The position numbers and the translations under genes were made by a program. From contig NZ_CP074373.1 in assembly GCF_021560035.1 (NCBI RefSeq), positions 368,001 through 432,000 on the forward strand: 64,000 bases of DNA, written 5' to 3'. Positions 9,233-17,512 of the stretch are shown piece after piece (position 1 is the stretch's first letter; the number at the start of each line of letters is the position of its first letter). The notes beneath the pieces were generated by a model. The model was not told where the DNA came from. It did no database searches and saw only the letters and a list, made by a program, of their open reading frames with translations. Source of the stretch: Virgibacillus sp. NKC19-16. GTDB lineage: Bacteria; Bacillota; Bacilli; Bacillales; Amphibacillaceae.

Positions 9233-9267
9233 AAATAGCGCAGTGCAAGCTATGCACTGCGCTATTT
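9233..9267 (-). terminator. Terminator of the MarR-hydrolase operon
   Basis: A perfect 15-bp stem (9233-9247 with 9253-9267) is followed on the minus strand by five Ts. It lies just beyond the hydrolase stop codon. Confidence 0.85.
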
Positions 9268-9276
9268 CTCAAACAA

Positions 9277-9879
9277 TTATATATTCTCGTACCATTTCCT
9301 GGCTGCTTCTACTTCACCCATCGTTAACTGATGTCCTTTATCCTCCCAGTGCAGTTCTACGTTCGCATTTGCACCTTCAAGTAATGATTGGAGTTCTTTG
9401 GATTCTTCGGGTGCGCAAATAGGGTCGTTCGTACCAGCACCAATAAATACATTTTTTCCTGAAAGGTCTGGTAAATCAATTCCTCTTCTTGGCACCATTG
9501 GGTGATGCAAGATTGCTGCTTTTAATGTATCCTGATAATGGAAAAGCAAGCTGGCAGCGATATTAGCGCCATTGGAATAGCCAATCGCTACAATATTATT
9601 CCGGTCAAAATTATTTTCCTTAGCAGCTTCATCAAGAAATTCATATAATTCTTTTGTACGGAAGATAAGATCCTCTTCGTCAAATACGCCTTCAGCTAAT
9701 CTACGGAAAAAGCGTGGCATGCCGTTTTCCGAAACATTTCCACGTACACTTAAAATATTTGCTTCAGGGTCAATTCTTTCTGCAAGGGGAATTAGATCTT
9801 GTTCTGTTCCGCCAGTGCCGTGTAATAATAATAATGTCGGTCTTGATTGGTCCTTTCCTTGTTGAAAAATATGTTTCAT
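9277..9879 (-). CDS. mhqD: Alpha/beta hydrolase, phospholipase/carboxylesterase type (MhqD-like)
   Basis: This is a 200-residue small serine hydrolase. The oxyanion-region motif LLLHGTGG follows the first strand, the nucleophile lies in the elbow GYSNGA, an Asp is in GTNDPI and the catalytic His is in DKGHQL near the C-terminus. It overlaps the upstream MarR gene by 4 nt (ATGA). In B. subtilis the MarR-type repressor MhqR controls the hydrolase MhqD and ring-cleavage dioxygenases in response to hydroquinones. The same pairing next to a dioxygenase-like gene supports this identity. The symbol is a homology inference. Confidence 0.8.
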   Translation of the reverse strand: MKHIFQQGKDQSRPTLLLLHGTGGTEQDLIPLAERIDPEANILSVRGNVSENGMPRFFRRLAEGVFDEEDLIFRTKELYEFLDEAAKENNFDRNNIVAIGYSNGANIAASLLFHYQDTLKAAILHHPMVPRRGIDLPDLSGKNVFIGAGTNDPICAPEESKELQSLLEGANANVELHWEDKGHQLTMGEVEAARKWYENI

Positions 9880-10319
9880 GATTCATTTCCCCTTTCTGGT
9901 TCCTTTTTTCCAGCCCTTTTCAGCAAATCAATTAGTGTTTCTTTCTCTTCTGTTGTTAGATCTGAAAAGATTTCTTCAATTACTTTTTGATGCTTTGGAA
10001 AAATGTCATCCATGACTGTTTTTCCCTGTTCGGTAATTTGGATATATACAACGCGGCGGTCTTCTTTACAATTACTTCGTTCAAGTAAGTTTTTAGATTC
10101 TAATTTGTCGATAACATAGGTGATCGAACCTGTGTTAATGAGGACAGCGTCAGAAATTTGCTTGATTGTTTGCCGGCCTTTGTGATATAAGGCTTCTAAA
10201 ATAGTGAAATCCGATGTCTTCATCCCATGTTTGCTAATATCTTTTTTAATTTGTTCCTGGATGGATTTCGAGGACTTCATTAAAACAACAAATGACTTTA
10301 ATGATAAATTCTCGCTCAT
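9876..10319 (-). CDS. mhqR: MarR family regulator (MhqR-like)
   Basis: This 147-residue MarR protein has a winged helix (about residues 35-105) containing the recognition region INTGSITYVIDKLESKNLLER and the wing EDRRVVYIQIT. It is the first gene of a two-gene operon with the MhqD-like hydrolase, with which it shares an ATGA overlap. The AT-rich palindrome upstream (10343-10365) is a likely autoregulatory operator. Its sensing mechanism cannot be read from the sequence; B. subtilis MhqR responds to quinone-like compounds. The ribosome binding site GGAGGTGATG lies just upstream of the start. Confidence 0.8.
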   Translation of the reverse strand: MSENLSLKSFVVLMKSSKSIQEQIKKDISKHGMKTSDFTILEALYHKGRQTIKQISDAVLINTGSITYVIDKLESKNLLERSNCKEDRRVVYIQITEQGKTVMDDIFPKHQKVIEEIFSDLTTEEKETLIDLLKRAGKKEPERGNES

Positions 10320-10342
10320 GTCATCACCTCCGCTATTTGTTC

Positions 10343-10365
10343 TTAATTAATTTATATTTAATTAA
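10343..10365. promoter_or_regulatory. Inverted repeat upstream of the MarR gene, probable operator
   Basis: TTAATTAA at 10343-10350 and again at 10358-10365 (each self-palindromic) flank a 7-nt AT spacer, 24-46 bp upstream of the regulator start. The size and position suit a MarR dimer site. It differs from the published B. subtilis MhqR box, so the binding protein is inferred only from location. Confidence 0.5.
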
Positions 10366-10700
10366 ATGTAATTTTAGCCTATAGATGTATGAATGTCAAA
10401 TGATATAAATATTGTGCCGCAGCTCCTAATCTCTTGCAATTCCATATATCATCTTTAACGCTTAATACTCACAGTTGGTTCAGATGTTTTTTAACTACCT
10501 AACATTGATTTTAACTCCCACCTCCTTATTCGTCTAGCTTTCGCACAAGCGCTATAAAAATTACATAAACTGACTAAGAACCTGCGATGAGATGAAGCAA
10601 TGTATCAATGAGAAAAAGCCCTTTTCTTGGTAACAGGTGCAATTTTGATTTTGTTTTCTCTAACTTTATCAATCTTTAGAATAAAACACTATATTTCAAA
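10366..10700. other. Intergenic region without recognised gene
   Basis: About 335 bp between the MarR regulator promoter and the terminator of the universal stress protein gene. Both strands have frequent stops and no ribosome binding site followed by a usable frame. I see no repeat, riboswitch or tRNA-like structure in it. Confidence 0.5.
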
Positions 10701-10732
10701 AAGAGCAACGCATATAATTTCGCGTTGCTCTT
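10701..10732 (-). terminator. Terminator of the universal stress protein gene
   Basis: AAGAGCAACGC (10701-10711) pairs with GCGTTGCTCTT (10722-10732). On the minus strand the stem is followed by a run of Ts. Confidence 0.8.
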
Positions 10733-10755
10733 CTTTGGTTGTTTTTATTACATAG

Positions 10756-11190
10756 TTACTCAGGTGTTCGGATAATCAAAACATCACATGTAGCTGAACG
10801 TACGATTGATTCAGAGACGGAACCAATTAAGAATCGCTCAACCGTATTTAAGCCGGTAGCACCACAGATAATGACATCAGCCTCAACTTCATTAGAGATT
10901 TCATTCGTAATAATGCTCCTTGGAGAACCGTGTTCGATTACTGTATTTACATTTTCAATACCTTCAGCCATGGCTTGTTCCTTGTAGCCACTTAAAAGTT
11001 CCTCTGCTTGCTGCTGTGCTTGGTCAATAATGGAGCGGTTAGTCACAACTGAACGAGTATCAATTACGTTTACAATGTTTATGATGGAACCTTCATATCG
11101 TTTGGCAACATCAATTGATTTGCGAAATGCGTATTGCGCTGTTTTTGATCCATCTACTGCTACTAGAATATTTTTATAATAATTTGCCAT
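10756..11190 (-). CDS. Universal stress protein, UspA family
   Basis: This is a single-domain UspA protein of about 144 residues. It begins with the strand KNILVAVDGS and ends with the ATP-binding consensus GATGLNTVERFLIGSVS (G-2X-G-9X-G-S/T), followed by the final strand CDVLIIR. A longer frame to 11226 exists, but the ATG at 11190 begins the conserved domain and has an AAGGAG site 10 nt upstream. It is monocistronic. ATP-binding Usp proteins act as cytosolic stress-survival factors. No regulatory site was recognised. Confidence 0.9.
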   Translation of the reverse strand: MANYYKNILVAVDGSKTAQYAFRKSIDVAKRYEGSIINIVNVIDTRSVVTNRSIIDQAQQQAEELLSGYKEQAMAEGIENVNTVIEHGSPRSIITNEISNEVEADVIICGATGLNTVERFLIGSVSESIVRSATCDVLIIRTPE

Positions 11191-11356
11191 TCTCCTAAAC
11201 TCCTTTTCATGTAAACTATCTTCCATTCAATTTTAACGTAATCTATTTTTTTAAGCCTGTGATAAGATTAGCATATCATTGTATTGTCAAACTGATTGAC
11301 AATAAGAGACAGACTTTGTATAGTGAATCCCGAAGAAATCGATAGGAGTGAATCAG

Positions 11357-11785
11357 TTGGATTCTGAATTAAAAAACCTGGATTTAATTGATGTGTTGAG
11401 CGAGCGCCATCTTCAACTTCGAAAAATAACGGAGGAATTATGGAATGAAACGAGTGATATTTATCTATCAAATTCAGAGTGGTTCATTATGGCAAGAATA
11501 TATAAAAGTAAGCCTACCATCGCTTATGTTACCAGACATGTGGACATTTCCAGGCAAGCAACCCATAAGTTTATCAAAAATCTCGAGTCAAAGGGATTAG
11601 TTGAAATAAGTAACGTAAAAAACAATAAAAAAGACAAATTAATACGGCTAACCGAATTAGGCGAAGTATGTTATGAAAAAAATGAAGAGCTGAAGGCAAA
11701 TATGGAGCAAAAAATTGCTGATAGAATTGGTCATGAGCAATTACGGGTTCTTAAAGAAATTTTAAAATCGGATTGGGGATTATAG
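11357..11785 (+). CDS. MarR family transcriptional regulator
   Basis: This is a winged-helix MarR-type protein of about 142 residues, with the DNA-recognition region VDISRQATHKFIKNLESKGLVE and the wing KNNKKDKLIRLTELG. A TTG at 11357 has AGGAG 8 nt upstream and is preferred over the GTG at 11348, which overlaps that site. It stands alone, divergent from the UspA gene and convergent with the aldo/keto reductase, so its target is not obvious. Confidence 0.82.
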   Translation: MDSELKNLDLIDVLSERHLQLRKITEELWNETSDIYLSNSEWFIMARIYKSKPTIAYVTRHVDISRQATHKFIKNLESKGLVEISNVKNNKKDKLIRLTELGEVCYEKNEELKANMEQKIADRIGHEQLRVLKEILKSDWGL

Positions 11786-11884
11786 TTTCATGTGAACGAA
11801 GGCAATGGAGACTCGGTTATGGCATGCCTCCCTTGCCAGTGTTTAAAGACTTGGCCTGCCTGACAAGGTCTGCATAGTAATCAC

Positions 11885-11917
11885 CCCTGCTCATTCATGC
11901 TTGAGCAGGGTCTTTTC
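11885..11917 (+). terminator. Terminator of the MarR gene
   Basis: CCCTGCTCA (11885-11893) pairs with TGAGCAGGG (11902-11910), followed by a T-rich tract. Confidence 0.75.
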
Positions 11918-11921
11918 TCTT

Positions 11922-12863
11922 TTATGAAAATAAATCATCAATGTGCTGTACTTCTTTTTCCGTTAATTGAACGTCCAATGCTTTTAAATTATTTAAGACT
12001 TGTTCTGCATTCTTAGCCCCTGGAATCACTGTATCAATGGAATTACGTGTTAGATACCAAGCTAGGACGACATGAGCCACTTCTGCTTGTTTTGCAGTGG
12101 CTATTTCACGTAGCTGTTCCACTTTTTCCAGATTTTGTTCGAATGCTTTGCCCTGCAGGTGAGGCATTTTGGAGCGGAAGTCGTTAAATGTTGTATTCTT
12201 TGTATATTTCCCAGTTAAGATCCCTGATGCAAAAGGAAAAAATGGGACATAGGAAATTTTATTTTCCACGGTATATGGAAGATAATCCTTTTCAGCCTCA
12301 CGATTTAATAAATTGTAATGCCCCTGATAAACATCAACATAGCCATCTCGGTTTGCTTCTTTTAACTGATCCAATGAGAAATTCGAAACACCAATGGCCC
12401 TAATTTTTCCTTCATCTTTCAATTCTTTTAACGCTCCAACTGCCTCAGCTTTTGGTGTGTTTTCGTCCGGTTTATGAATGTAAAACAAATCAATATAATC
12501 TGTTTGCAACCGTTTTAAGCTTTCTTCTACGGTTTGCTTTAAGAAGGCAGGGGAGTTATCAATTATTTGCTCGTCACCAATTAATTTTTGCGCCCCTTTT
12601 GTAGCAAGTACAATATCATTCCGCTTCCCGGTTTGCTTCACAGCTTCACCAACTAGTTCCTCTGAACGTCCTTTGCCATAGCTGAATGCCGTATCAATAA
12701 AATCAAGGCCGGCATCTACTGCAGTACGGACGACGTTTTTATTGTTATCTTCATCTAAATTTGGATAAAGATTATGTCCGCCAATCGCATTAGCGCCAAG
12801 TCCAATTGGATTTACATGTAAATCTGTTTTGCCGATTTGTACTTTTCTTGTCATTTGTGTCAA
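11922..12863 (-). CDS. Aldo/keto reductase (IolS-like)
   Basis: This 313-residue AKR-fold oxidoreductase uses NADPH. The catalytic tetrad is visible as D and Y in LDFIDTAFSYGKGRSEE, K in VLATKGAQ and H in IDLFYIHKPDE. The cofactor-binding end has GVSNFS, QGHYNLLNREAE and IPGAKNAEQ. The opening (PIGLGANAIGGHNLYPNL) closely matches what I know of B. subtilis IolS, although no inositol genes are nearby. It is divergent from an NAD(P)-binding reductase. The physiological substrate is unknown, but reactive carbonyl detoxification is plausible. Confidence 0.9.
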   Translation of the reverse strand: MTQMTRKVQIGKTDLHVNPIGLGANAIGGHNLYPNLDEDNNKNVVRTAVDAGLDFIDTAFSYGKGRSEELVGEAVKQTGKRNDIVLATKGAQKLIGDEQIIDNSPAFLKQTVEESLKRLQTDYIDLFYIHKPDENTPKAEAVGALKELKDEGKIRAIGVSNFSLDQLKEANRDGYVDVYQGHYNLLNREAEKDYLPYTVENKISYVPFFPFASGILTGKYTKNTTFNDFRSKMPHLQGKAFEQNLEKVEQLREIATAKQAEVAHVVLAWYLTRNSIDTVIPGAKNAEQVLNNLKALDVQLTEKEVQHIDDLFS

Positions 12864-13015
12864 AAACTCCTTTTCTAGCTGATATTGTTTATTTTCCTAT
12901 TATTTTATTGTATTAAACGTACATTTTTAATTCAATGCCAAAAAACTGTGCAACGTTTAACTCATCCTACAGGGGGAATAGAACAAACAGATCGATTGAA
13001 ACGGAGGAGTTTACA

Positions 13016-13660
13016 ATGAAAATCGGAATTATCGGAGCATCAGGTAAAGCAGGAAGTTTCATTAAAAAGGAAGCTTTAGATAGAGGAAATGTTGTAACAT
13101 CAATTGTAAGAGATGAAGCAAAATTAACAGGAAAAAGTGATTTTGTTATAGAAAAGGATATCTTTGATTTGAAAACAGAGGATATTAAAGATCTCGATGT
13201 GCTGGTGAATGCATTTGGCGTACGTGAGCCAGGGAAAGAACACCAACACGAGGAAGCAGGCAGGGTCTTATTGGATATCGTCAAAGGAGCCCCTGACACA
13301 AGATTAGTTGTCGTGGGTGGCGCAGGAAGTCTATTTGTAGATGAGGCAAAAACGACACAATTAATGGAGACGCCTGATTTTCCAAAAGAGGCTTATCCAA
13401 CCTCCGTAAATCAAGGGAAAAATCTGAAGGAACTAGAGCAGTCCAGTGGGATCAATTGGACTTTCATCAGTCCTGGCGCATTCTTTGACCCGGAAGGAAA
13501 AAGAACAGGCTCTTATCAAAAAGGGAATGATATACTTATCACAAATGCAAATGGAGAAAGCTATATAAGCTATGCAGATTATGCCATTGCAGTTCTTGAT
13601 GAAATAGAAACTCCAGTGCATAGTAATGAAAGATTTGCGGTTGTTGGAGAAGCCGAGTAA
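13016..13660 (+). CDS. NAD(P)-binding oxidoreductase, atypical SDR (NmrA/YwnB-like)
   Basis: This 214-residue protein has the Rossmann glycine motif GASGKAG at residues 7-13 and the later strand TRLVVVGGAGSL, as in NmrA/HIM1-type atypical short-chain reductases of the YwnB group. The ATG at 13016 with GGAGGAG 6-7 nt upstream is the start; the frame extends further upstream without support. These proteins typically bind NAD(P)H, and their substrates are often unknown. It is divergent from the IolS-like gene and followed by an HD-domain gene after about 100 nt. Confidence 0.85.
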   Translation: MKIGIIGASGKAGSFIKKEALDRGNVVTSIVRDEAKLTGKSDFVIEKDIFDLKTEDIKDLDVLVNAFGVREPGKEHQHEEAGRVLLDIVKGAPDTRLVVVGGAGSLFVDEAKTTQLMETPDFPKEAYPTSVNQGKNLKELEQSSGINWTFISPGAFFDPEGKRTGSYQKGNDILITNANGESYISYADYAIAVLDEIETPVHSNERFAVVGEAE

Positions 13661-13763
13661 TAGAATAAGGGCTAGCAAGGAGTAACATTTTGCAAAAGAA
13701 GCTGAACTAGGTATACAAGCTCATGAGGATGAGGACTATCAAACGGAAAGGGGATTCTTATTG

Positions 13764-14402
13764 ATGACTCAAGAAATAGCAGGTATTAAAATTCCAGATT
13801 CACAATTGGCGAAAGATGCTGCGGATATTTTACGTGAAGATGGCAATGATCTGATATGGAATCATTCAAACCGCGTGTTTTTATTTGGAGCGACCAATGG
13901 AAAAAAAGAGAAACAGAATTATGATCTAGAATTGCTGTATGTCAGTGCATTATTCCATGATCTAGGTTTGACAAAAAAATATAGTAGCCCGGATTTACGG
14001 TTCGAAGTGGATGGTGCAAATGTAGCCAGGCAGTTTTTACAGCATTATCAAATTCCAGACGACTCAGTCCAACTTGTCTGGGATGCGATCGCACTACACA
14101 CGACACCAGGAGTGGCTGAACATAAACAATCTGAAGTAGCATTACTTTTTTCTGGTGTTGGTTTAGATGTAATGGGAGATGGGTTCGAGCAATTTCCTTG
14201 GGAGAATCGTGAGGAAATTATAAAAGCTTTCCCACGTAACAATTTCAAAAAGGAAATTATTCCTGCGTTTTATGAAGGGTTCAGGCATAAGCCAGAGACC
14301 ACCTTTGGCAATATGAAAGAAGACATCGTCAAACACTTTAGACCCGAATATGAAAATAAAAATTTCTGCAGTTGTATTATACATTCGCCGTGGAAAGAAT
14401 AA
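13764..14402 (+). CDS. HD domain protein (cyanamide hydratase-like)
   Basis: This 212-residue protein has an HD-type metal site: an early His in IWNHSNRVF, the HD pair in ALFHDLGLTKKY and further His residues in AIALHTTPGVAEHKQ. The overall layout matches the DDI2/cyanamide-hydratase branch of the HD superfamily. The ATG at 13764 is preceded by AAAGGGG about 10 nt upstream. Whether it hydrates nitriles or hydrolyses phosphate esters cannot be decided. A hairpin terminator follows. Confidence 0.75.
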   Translation: MTQEIAGIKIPDSQLAKDAADILREDGNDLIWNHSNRVFLFGATNGKKEKQNYDLELLYVSALFHDLGLTKKYSSPDLRFEVDGANVARQFLQHYQIPDDSVQLVWDAIALHTTPGVAEHKQSEVALLFSGVGLDVMGDGFEQFPWENREEIIKAFPRNNFKKEIIPAFYEGFRHKPETTFGNMKEDIVKHFRPEYENKNFCSCIIHSPWKE

Positions 14403-14420
14403 GGACTAGTTACGAGGTCT

Positions 14421-14467
14421 GTCTCTCACTACGTTAGCACATTAGCGTAATGAGAGATAGGCTCTTT
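14421..14467 (+). terminator. Rho-independent terminator
   Basis: TCTCTCACTACG pairs, with one wobble, with CGTAATGAGAGA. A T-rich tract (CTCTTTTT) follows. Confidence 0.7.
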
Positions 14468-14631
14468 TTATTCGGTTGCTTTAGAAGCGGAGTGATGAAA
14501 AGCTGGTATCTCATGGGAGCTCTTAATGGGAAGCCAGCTTTAAGTTATAATAGTTGAATGGTAAAATGATACATATATAGGAAATAGGAAGTAAAGAATA
14601 TTTATAAATCGATAAAAGGAGTGTGTTCATA

Positions 14632-15066
14632 ATGACTGGAGTAGAAATTGATATGATTGTTACAGACAGCATTAAGGCATTGGAATTATACGAAAAAATA
14701 TTTGATGTTGAGCGTGTGGAGGTTACAGATTTCCCTAAAGGTGAAAATGAGGTCATTTTTAGCCTATACGGGGTGCGTTTTCACATGCTGGATGAAAACC
14801 CGGAATTTCAGTTGATTGCACCAAAACCGGATAATCCTCAAACAATTTGGTTTAACATTATGGTCCCTGACATCAACGAAACTTATTCCAATGCAATGAA
14901 GACAGGCTGTACGGAGCTTCAGCCGGTGACTGAAATTCCTGATTTCGGCGTGTCAAATGCGATATTCAACGACCCTTTTGGCTATCAATGGATGCTGCAT
15001 CAAATATACAAAGAAGTGAGCTTTGAAGAACGTATGCGACTTTTTGAGGAAAAAAGGGAGGATTAA
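14632..15066 (+). CDS. VOC/PhnB-like glyoxalase superfamily protein
   Basis: This 144-residue single VOC module begins EIDMIVTDSIKALELYEKIFDVERVEV and ends with DPFGYQWMLHQI, the usual VOC close. That places it nearest the PhnB/demethylmenaquinone-methyltransferase-like group. The ATG at 14632 with AAAGGAG 10 nt upstream is preferred to a GTG at 14623. A DUF1801 gene follows after about 50 nt. The substrate is unknown; such proteins may bind metabolites or drugs without catalysis. Confidence 0.75.
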   Translation: MTGVEIDMIVTDSIKALELYEKIFDVERVEVTDFPKGENEVIFSLYGVRFHMLDENPEFQLIAPKPDNPQTIWFNIMVPDINETYSNAMKTGCTELQPVTEIPDFGVSNAIFNDPFGYQWMLHQIYKEVSFEERMRLFEEKRED

Positions 15067-15119
15067 TAATTAATGTAGATTATTAGACTAAATAACATCT
15101 TCCAGAAAGGAGGCAATTG

Positions 15120-15497
15120 ATGGCTGATAAAGGAAGAACAGTTAAAGAAGTTGATCAGTTTATAGGTGACTTGCCACATGATATTCAAAACATCACAGCT
15201 TCTTTAAGGAAAATTATTCTTAATTCTTCCTCAAAACTTAGAGAAGAATTAAAATGGTCGATGCCTAATTATTCGTATAATGGATTAGTTTGTTATCTTC
15301 AAACTTCCAAAAACCATGTTAATCTTGGTTTTCATAAAGGTAATGAACTTCAAGATAAGGACAATAACAAATTATTACAAGGTACAGGGAAAACAATGAG
15401 GCATATTAGAATAAAAAAAGCGGAAGATATTCAGACAGAGGCTTTTACCTCACTCATTCAAAAGGCAGTGGCATTGAATGAAGATAAAGCGATTTAG
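15120..15497 (+). CDS. DUF1801 family protein (YdhG-like)
   Basis: This 125-residue protein carries the DUF1801 core: the helix around EVDQFIGDLPHDIQNITASLRKIIL, the WSMPNYSYNG segment and the C-terminal RHIRIKKAEDI. An AAGGAGG site lies 6-7 nt before the ATG. It follows the VOC gene on the same strand and may be cotranscribed. DUF1801 proteins have a frataxin-like fold (YdhG), and the function is not settled. Confidence 0.8.
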   Translation: MADKGRTVKEVDQFIGDLPHDIQNITASLRKIILNSSSKLREELKWSMPNYSYNGLVCYLQTSKNHVNLGFHKGNELQDKDNNKLLQGTGKTMRHIRIKKAEDIQTEAFTSLIQKAVALNEDKAI

Positions 15498-15595
15498 GAG
15501 TTGTTTTCATGGCTTCTTTTTTTTTTGAATTTAAAATACGTTAAGTTATTTTGAAAGTTACTAGGCTACTAATAGATGCATTAGAGGACGGCAGA

Positions 15596-17173
15596 TTAAT
15601 CTCTGCCGTTCTCTAACGCTTTTTTTCTAGCCAAAAGTTCCTTAAATTCCTGATCCAATTCTTCTGATGGTTCAATACTGAGCCTGCTGAGCGTGTCAGA
15701 TATTTTCGTTTCCAATAGAAGTAATTCATCTTCCAGCGGGTCAGCTTCAGCCTGTGGAACATGGTTTTTATATTCTTCATAGGTTCCATCAAATAAATGA
15801 ATCTCCTGGTGTTCAATTGTTAAAACGCGGTTAGCAATATGTTGGATAAAGCGGCGATCATGAGTAACAAGCAGTATGGTTCCCACGTAATCCAGCAGGA
15901 GTTCTTCCAACGCTTCAACTGCTTCGATATCAAGAAAATTTGTTGGTTCGTCTAATAGTAAGGTGTTTATATCGCTGACAAATAGTTTGGCAAAAGCTAC
16001 CTTAACCCGCTCCCCACCACTTAAAACCTGCACTTTCTTATATACATCTTCTCGAAAAAAGTGAAGCCGAGCCAGCACGGTTCGAATTAAGGTTTCGTCT
16101 TGATTAGAGGAAGAGTTTACATTTTCTAAAATGGACTCATTTAGGTCCAACACATCTAAATTTTGGCTGAAATATCCAATTTTCATAGCAGGTGAGATGG
16201 TAATACCTTCGTCCTCATTCACTATCTTTTTCAATAAAGTCGTTTTACCACTGCCATTTTTTCCGAGGATAGCTATTTTGTCGCCGCCTTTAATGTGAAA
16301 ATTCGTTGCTTTCCAAAGTGTTCGATCCTCTATCATCCCTGTGACATCATCCCATCGTAAAACAATTCGGCCTTGAAATGTTTCTTCATTAGGCAGATAC
16401 ATCTTAATAGGCGGAGATTCCTTTATTTTCTCTACTGTTTCTAATTTCTCCAATCGAGTTTCAATGGCTTTTGCCGATTTTCGAAGCTTCTTTTGTTTGT
16501 TTGCATAGTAAGGCTTTGCACCAGTGATTTTTGCTTCTGAAGAGCTGACATTTTTCGGTACTTTCGTTGCTCTACTTGCTTTTTGCTCTTTTAGCTCCAA
16601 TGCATTTTCAAGTTGCTGTTTCTTTTTTACATAGTTTTCGTAGGCATTTTCCTGTTGTCTACGCTCTAATTCTTTTTGTGCGGCGTAATCCGTGTAATTA
16701 CCTTTGTATTCCCTGAGTATTCCATCATCTATTTCCCATATTGTTGTACATAGAGAATCCAGAAAAGCACGGTCATGGGAAACAATAACGAGAGCTGCTT
16801 GTCGGCGCAATAACTGATTTTCAAGCTTTTCAATATGTTCGGTGTCAAGATTCGTTGTCGGTTCGTCTGCCAGTAAGATGTCTGTTTTTTTGGCTAATGC
16901 TTGATTGATATATTCTTGAGTTACTTCACCGCCACTTTTTGTTGTATTTGTGTTTTTTAGCTGTGGAAGCAGCTCGCGTGTTGAATTCGAAATCACTGTG
17001 CCTTCACTGGATTGTTTCTGCCCGGCTAGTATTTCTAATAAAGTTGTTTTTCCACTTCCGTTGGTACCGACTAGGCCAATACGCTCATTGTGTTGAATAG
17101 CCAGATTCGCCGCATCCATTAATAGCCGCTCTTTTACATAAATTTTTAAATCCCTGGTTTCTAATATAATCAT
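15596..17173 (-). CDS. ABC-F ribosomal protection protein (Vga/Msr-like)
   Basis: This 525-residue protein has two ABC domains on one chain and no membrane segment. Walker A motifs are GTNGSGKTTLL and GKNGSGKTTLL, signatures KSGGEV and LSGGERV, and Walker B sites LLADEPTTNLD and LLLDEPTNFLD, joined by a long charged interdomain linker that reaches the ribosomal P/E site. It most resembles staphylococcal Vga proteins, which displace lincosamides, pleuromutilins and streptogramin A. The ATG at 17173 has GGAGA 8 nt upstream; the frame continues upstream only because it crosses the regulatory leader. It is preceded by an attenuator with a three-codon leader ORF. The drug range is inferred. Confidence 0.9.
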   Translation of the reverse strand: MIILETRDLKIYVKERLLMDAANLAIQHNERIGLVGTNGSGKTTLLEILAGQKQSSEGTVISNSTRELLPQLKNTNTTKSGGEVTQEYINQALAKKTDILLADEPTTNLDTEHIEKLENQLLRRQAALVIVSHDRAFLDSLCTTIWEIDDGILREYKGNYTDYAAQKELERRQQENAYENYVKKKQQLENALELKEQKASRATKVPKNVSSSEAKITGAKPYYANKQKKLRKSAKAIETRLEKLETVEKIKESPPIKMYLPNEETFQGRIVLRWDDVTGMIEDRTLWKATNFHIKGGDKIAILGKNGSGKTTLLKKIVNEDEGITISPAMKIGYFSQNLDVLDLNESILENVNSSSNQDETLIRTVLARLHFFREDVYKKVQVLSGGERVKVAFAKLFVSDINTLLLDEPTNFLDIEAVEALEELLLDYVGTILLVTHDRRFIQHIANRVLTIEHQEIHLFDGTYEEYKNHVPQAEADPLEDELLLLETKISDTLSRLSIEPSEELDQEFKELLARKKALENGRD

Positions 17174-17430
17174 AAATTCATCTCCATTTCTTGCGTTGTG
17201 GAGACAAACAAAGTGCCTCCTATCCATTTTCAGAATAGGAGGCACGGGTGCACACAAAAAGAGGTTTATCTCTTTTGAAATCACACAAACCAATCCTATT
17301 CTGAAAAATCAAGTTGACGGCATACGAAATAAAGCAGAGGGATCTGCTGAAAATAGGCCTTCACTTGTATGTTTTCAAAAAAATAGGATTAGTACTTCAT
17401 GTAATTGGATCACCCTTTACGTTATTAGTT
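17174..17430 (-). promoter_or_regulatory. Ribosome-controlled transcription attenuator of the ABC-F gene
   Basis: The transcript leader contains four mutually exclusive segments, in 5'-3' order on the minus strand. Segment 1 (17382-17390) is complementary to segment 2 (17292-17300). Segment 2 (17295-17304, TCAGAATAGG in RNA sense) is complementary over 10 nt to segment 3 (17230-17239). Segment 3 is the 5' arm of a perfect 11-bp hairpin (17235-17245 with 17213-17223) followed by a T-rich tract. Segment 1 begins within the stop codon of a three-codon leader ORF. A ribosome stalled there would mask segment 1, let 2 pair with 3, and prevent termination. Listeria lmo0919 (rli53) uses this mechanism. 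Confidence 0.75.
17389..17400 (-). CDS. Three-codon leader peptide (MKY)
   Basis: ATG AAG TAC TAA occupies 17400 to 17389, about 10 nt downstream of an AGGGTG ribosome binding site. Its stop codon overlaps the first segment of the attenuator. The size and placement match the very short leader ORF described for the ABC-F gene lmo0919. Translation itself is not shown. Confidence 0.5.
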   Translation of the reverse strand: MKY

Positions 17431-17436
17431 AGTATT

Positions 17437-17465
17437 ATTATAAATGAGATGGAGTATTCTGTCTA
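17437..17465 (-). promoter_or_regulatory. Sigma-A promoter of the ABC-F leader transcript
   Basis: TAGACA (17465-17460) and TATAAT (17442-17437) are separated by exactly 17 bp on the minus strand. Transcription should start near 17430, giving a leader of about 250 nt. Confidence 0.7.
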
Positions 17466-17512
17466 TAGTTATGAGCATGATAAACGAAATCCACTAAGGA
17501 GGTGAGGTGACC

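Noticed and set aside
13661-13763. Short frame after AAGGAG at about 13678
   Set aside because: TTG followed by only five sense codons before a stop, with no structural context as for a leader peptide.
17174-17293. N-terminal extension of the ABC-F protein
   Set aside because: The upstream frame runs through the terminator hairpin of the leader and has no ribosome binding site. The ATG at 17173 matches the family start.
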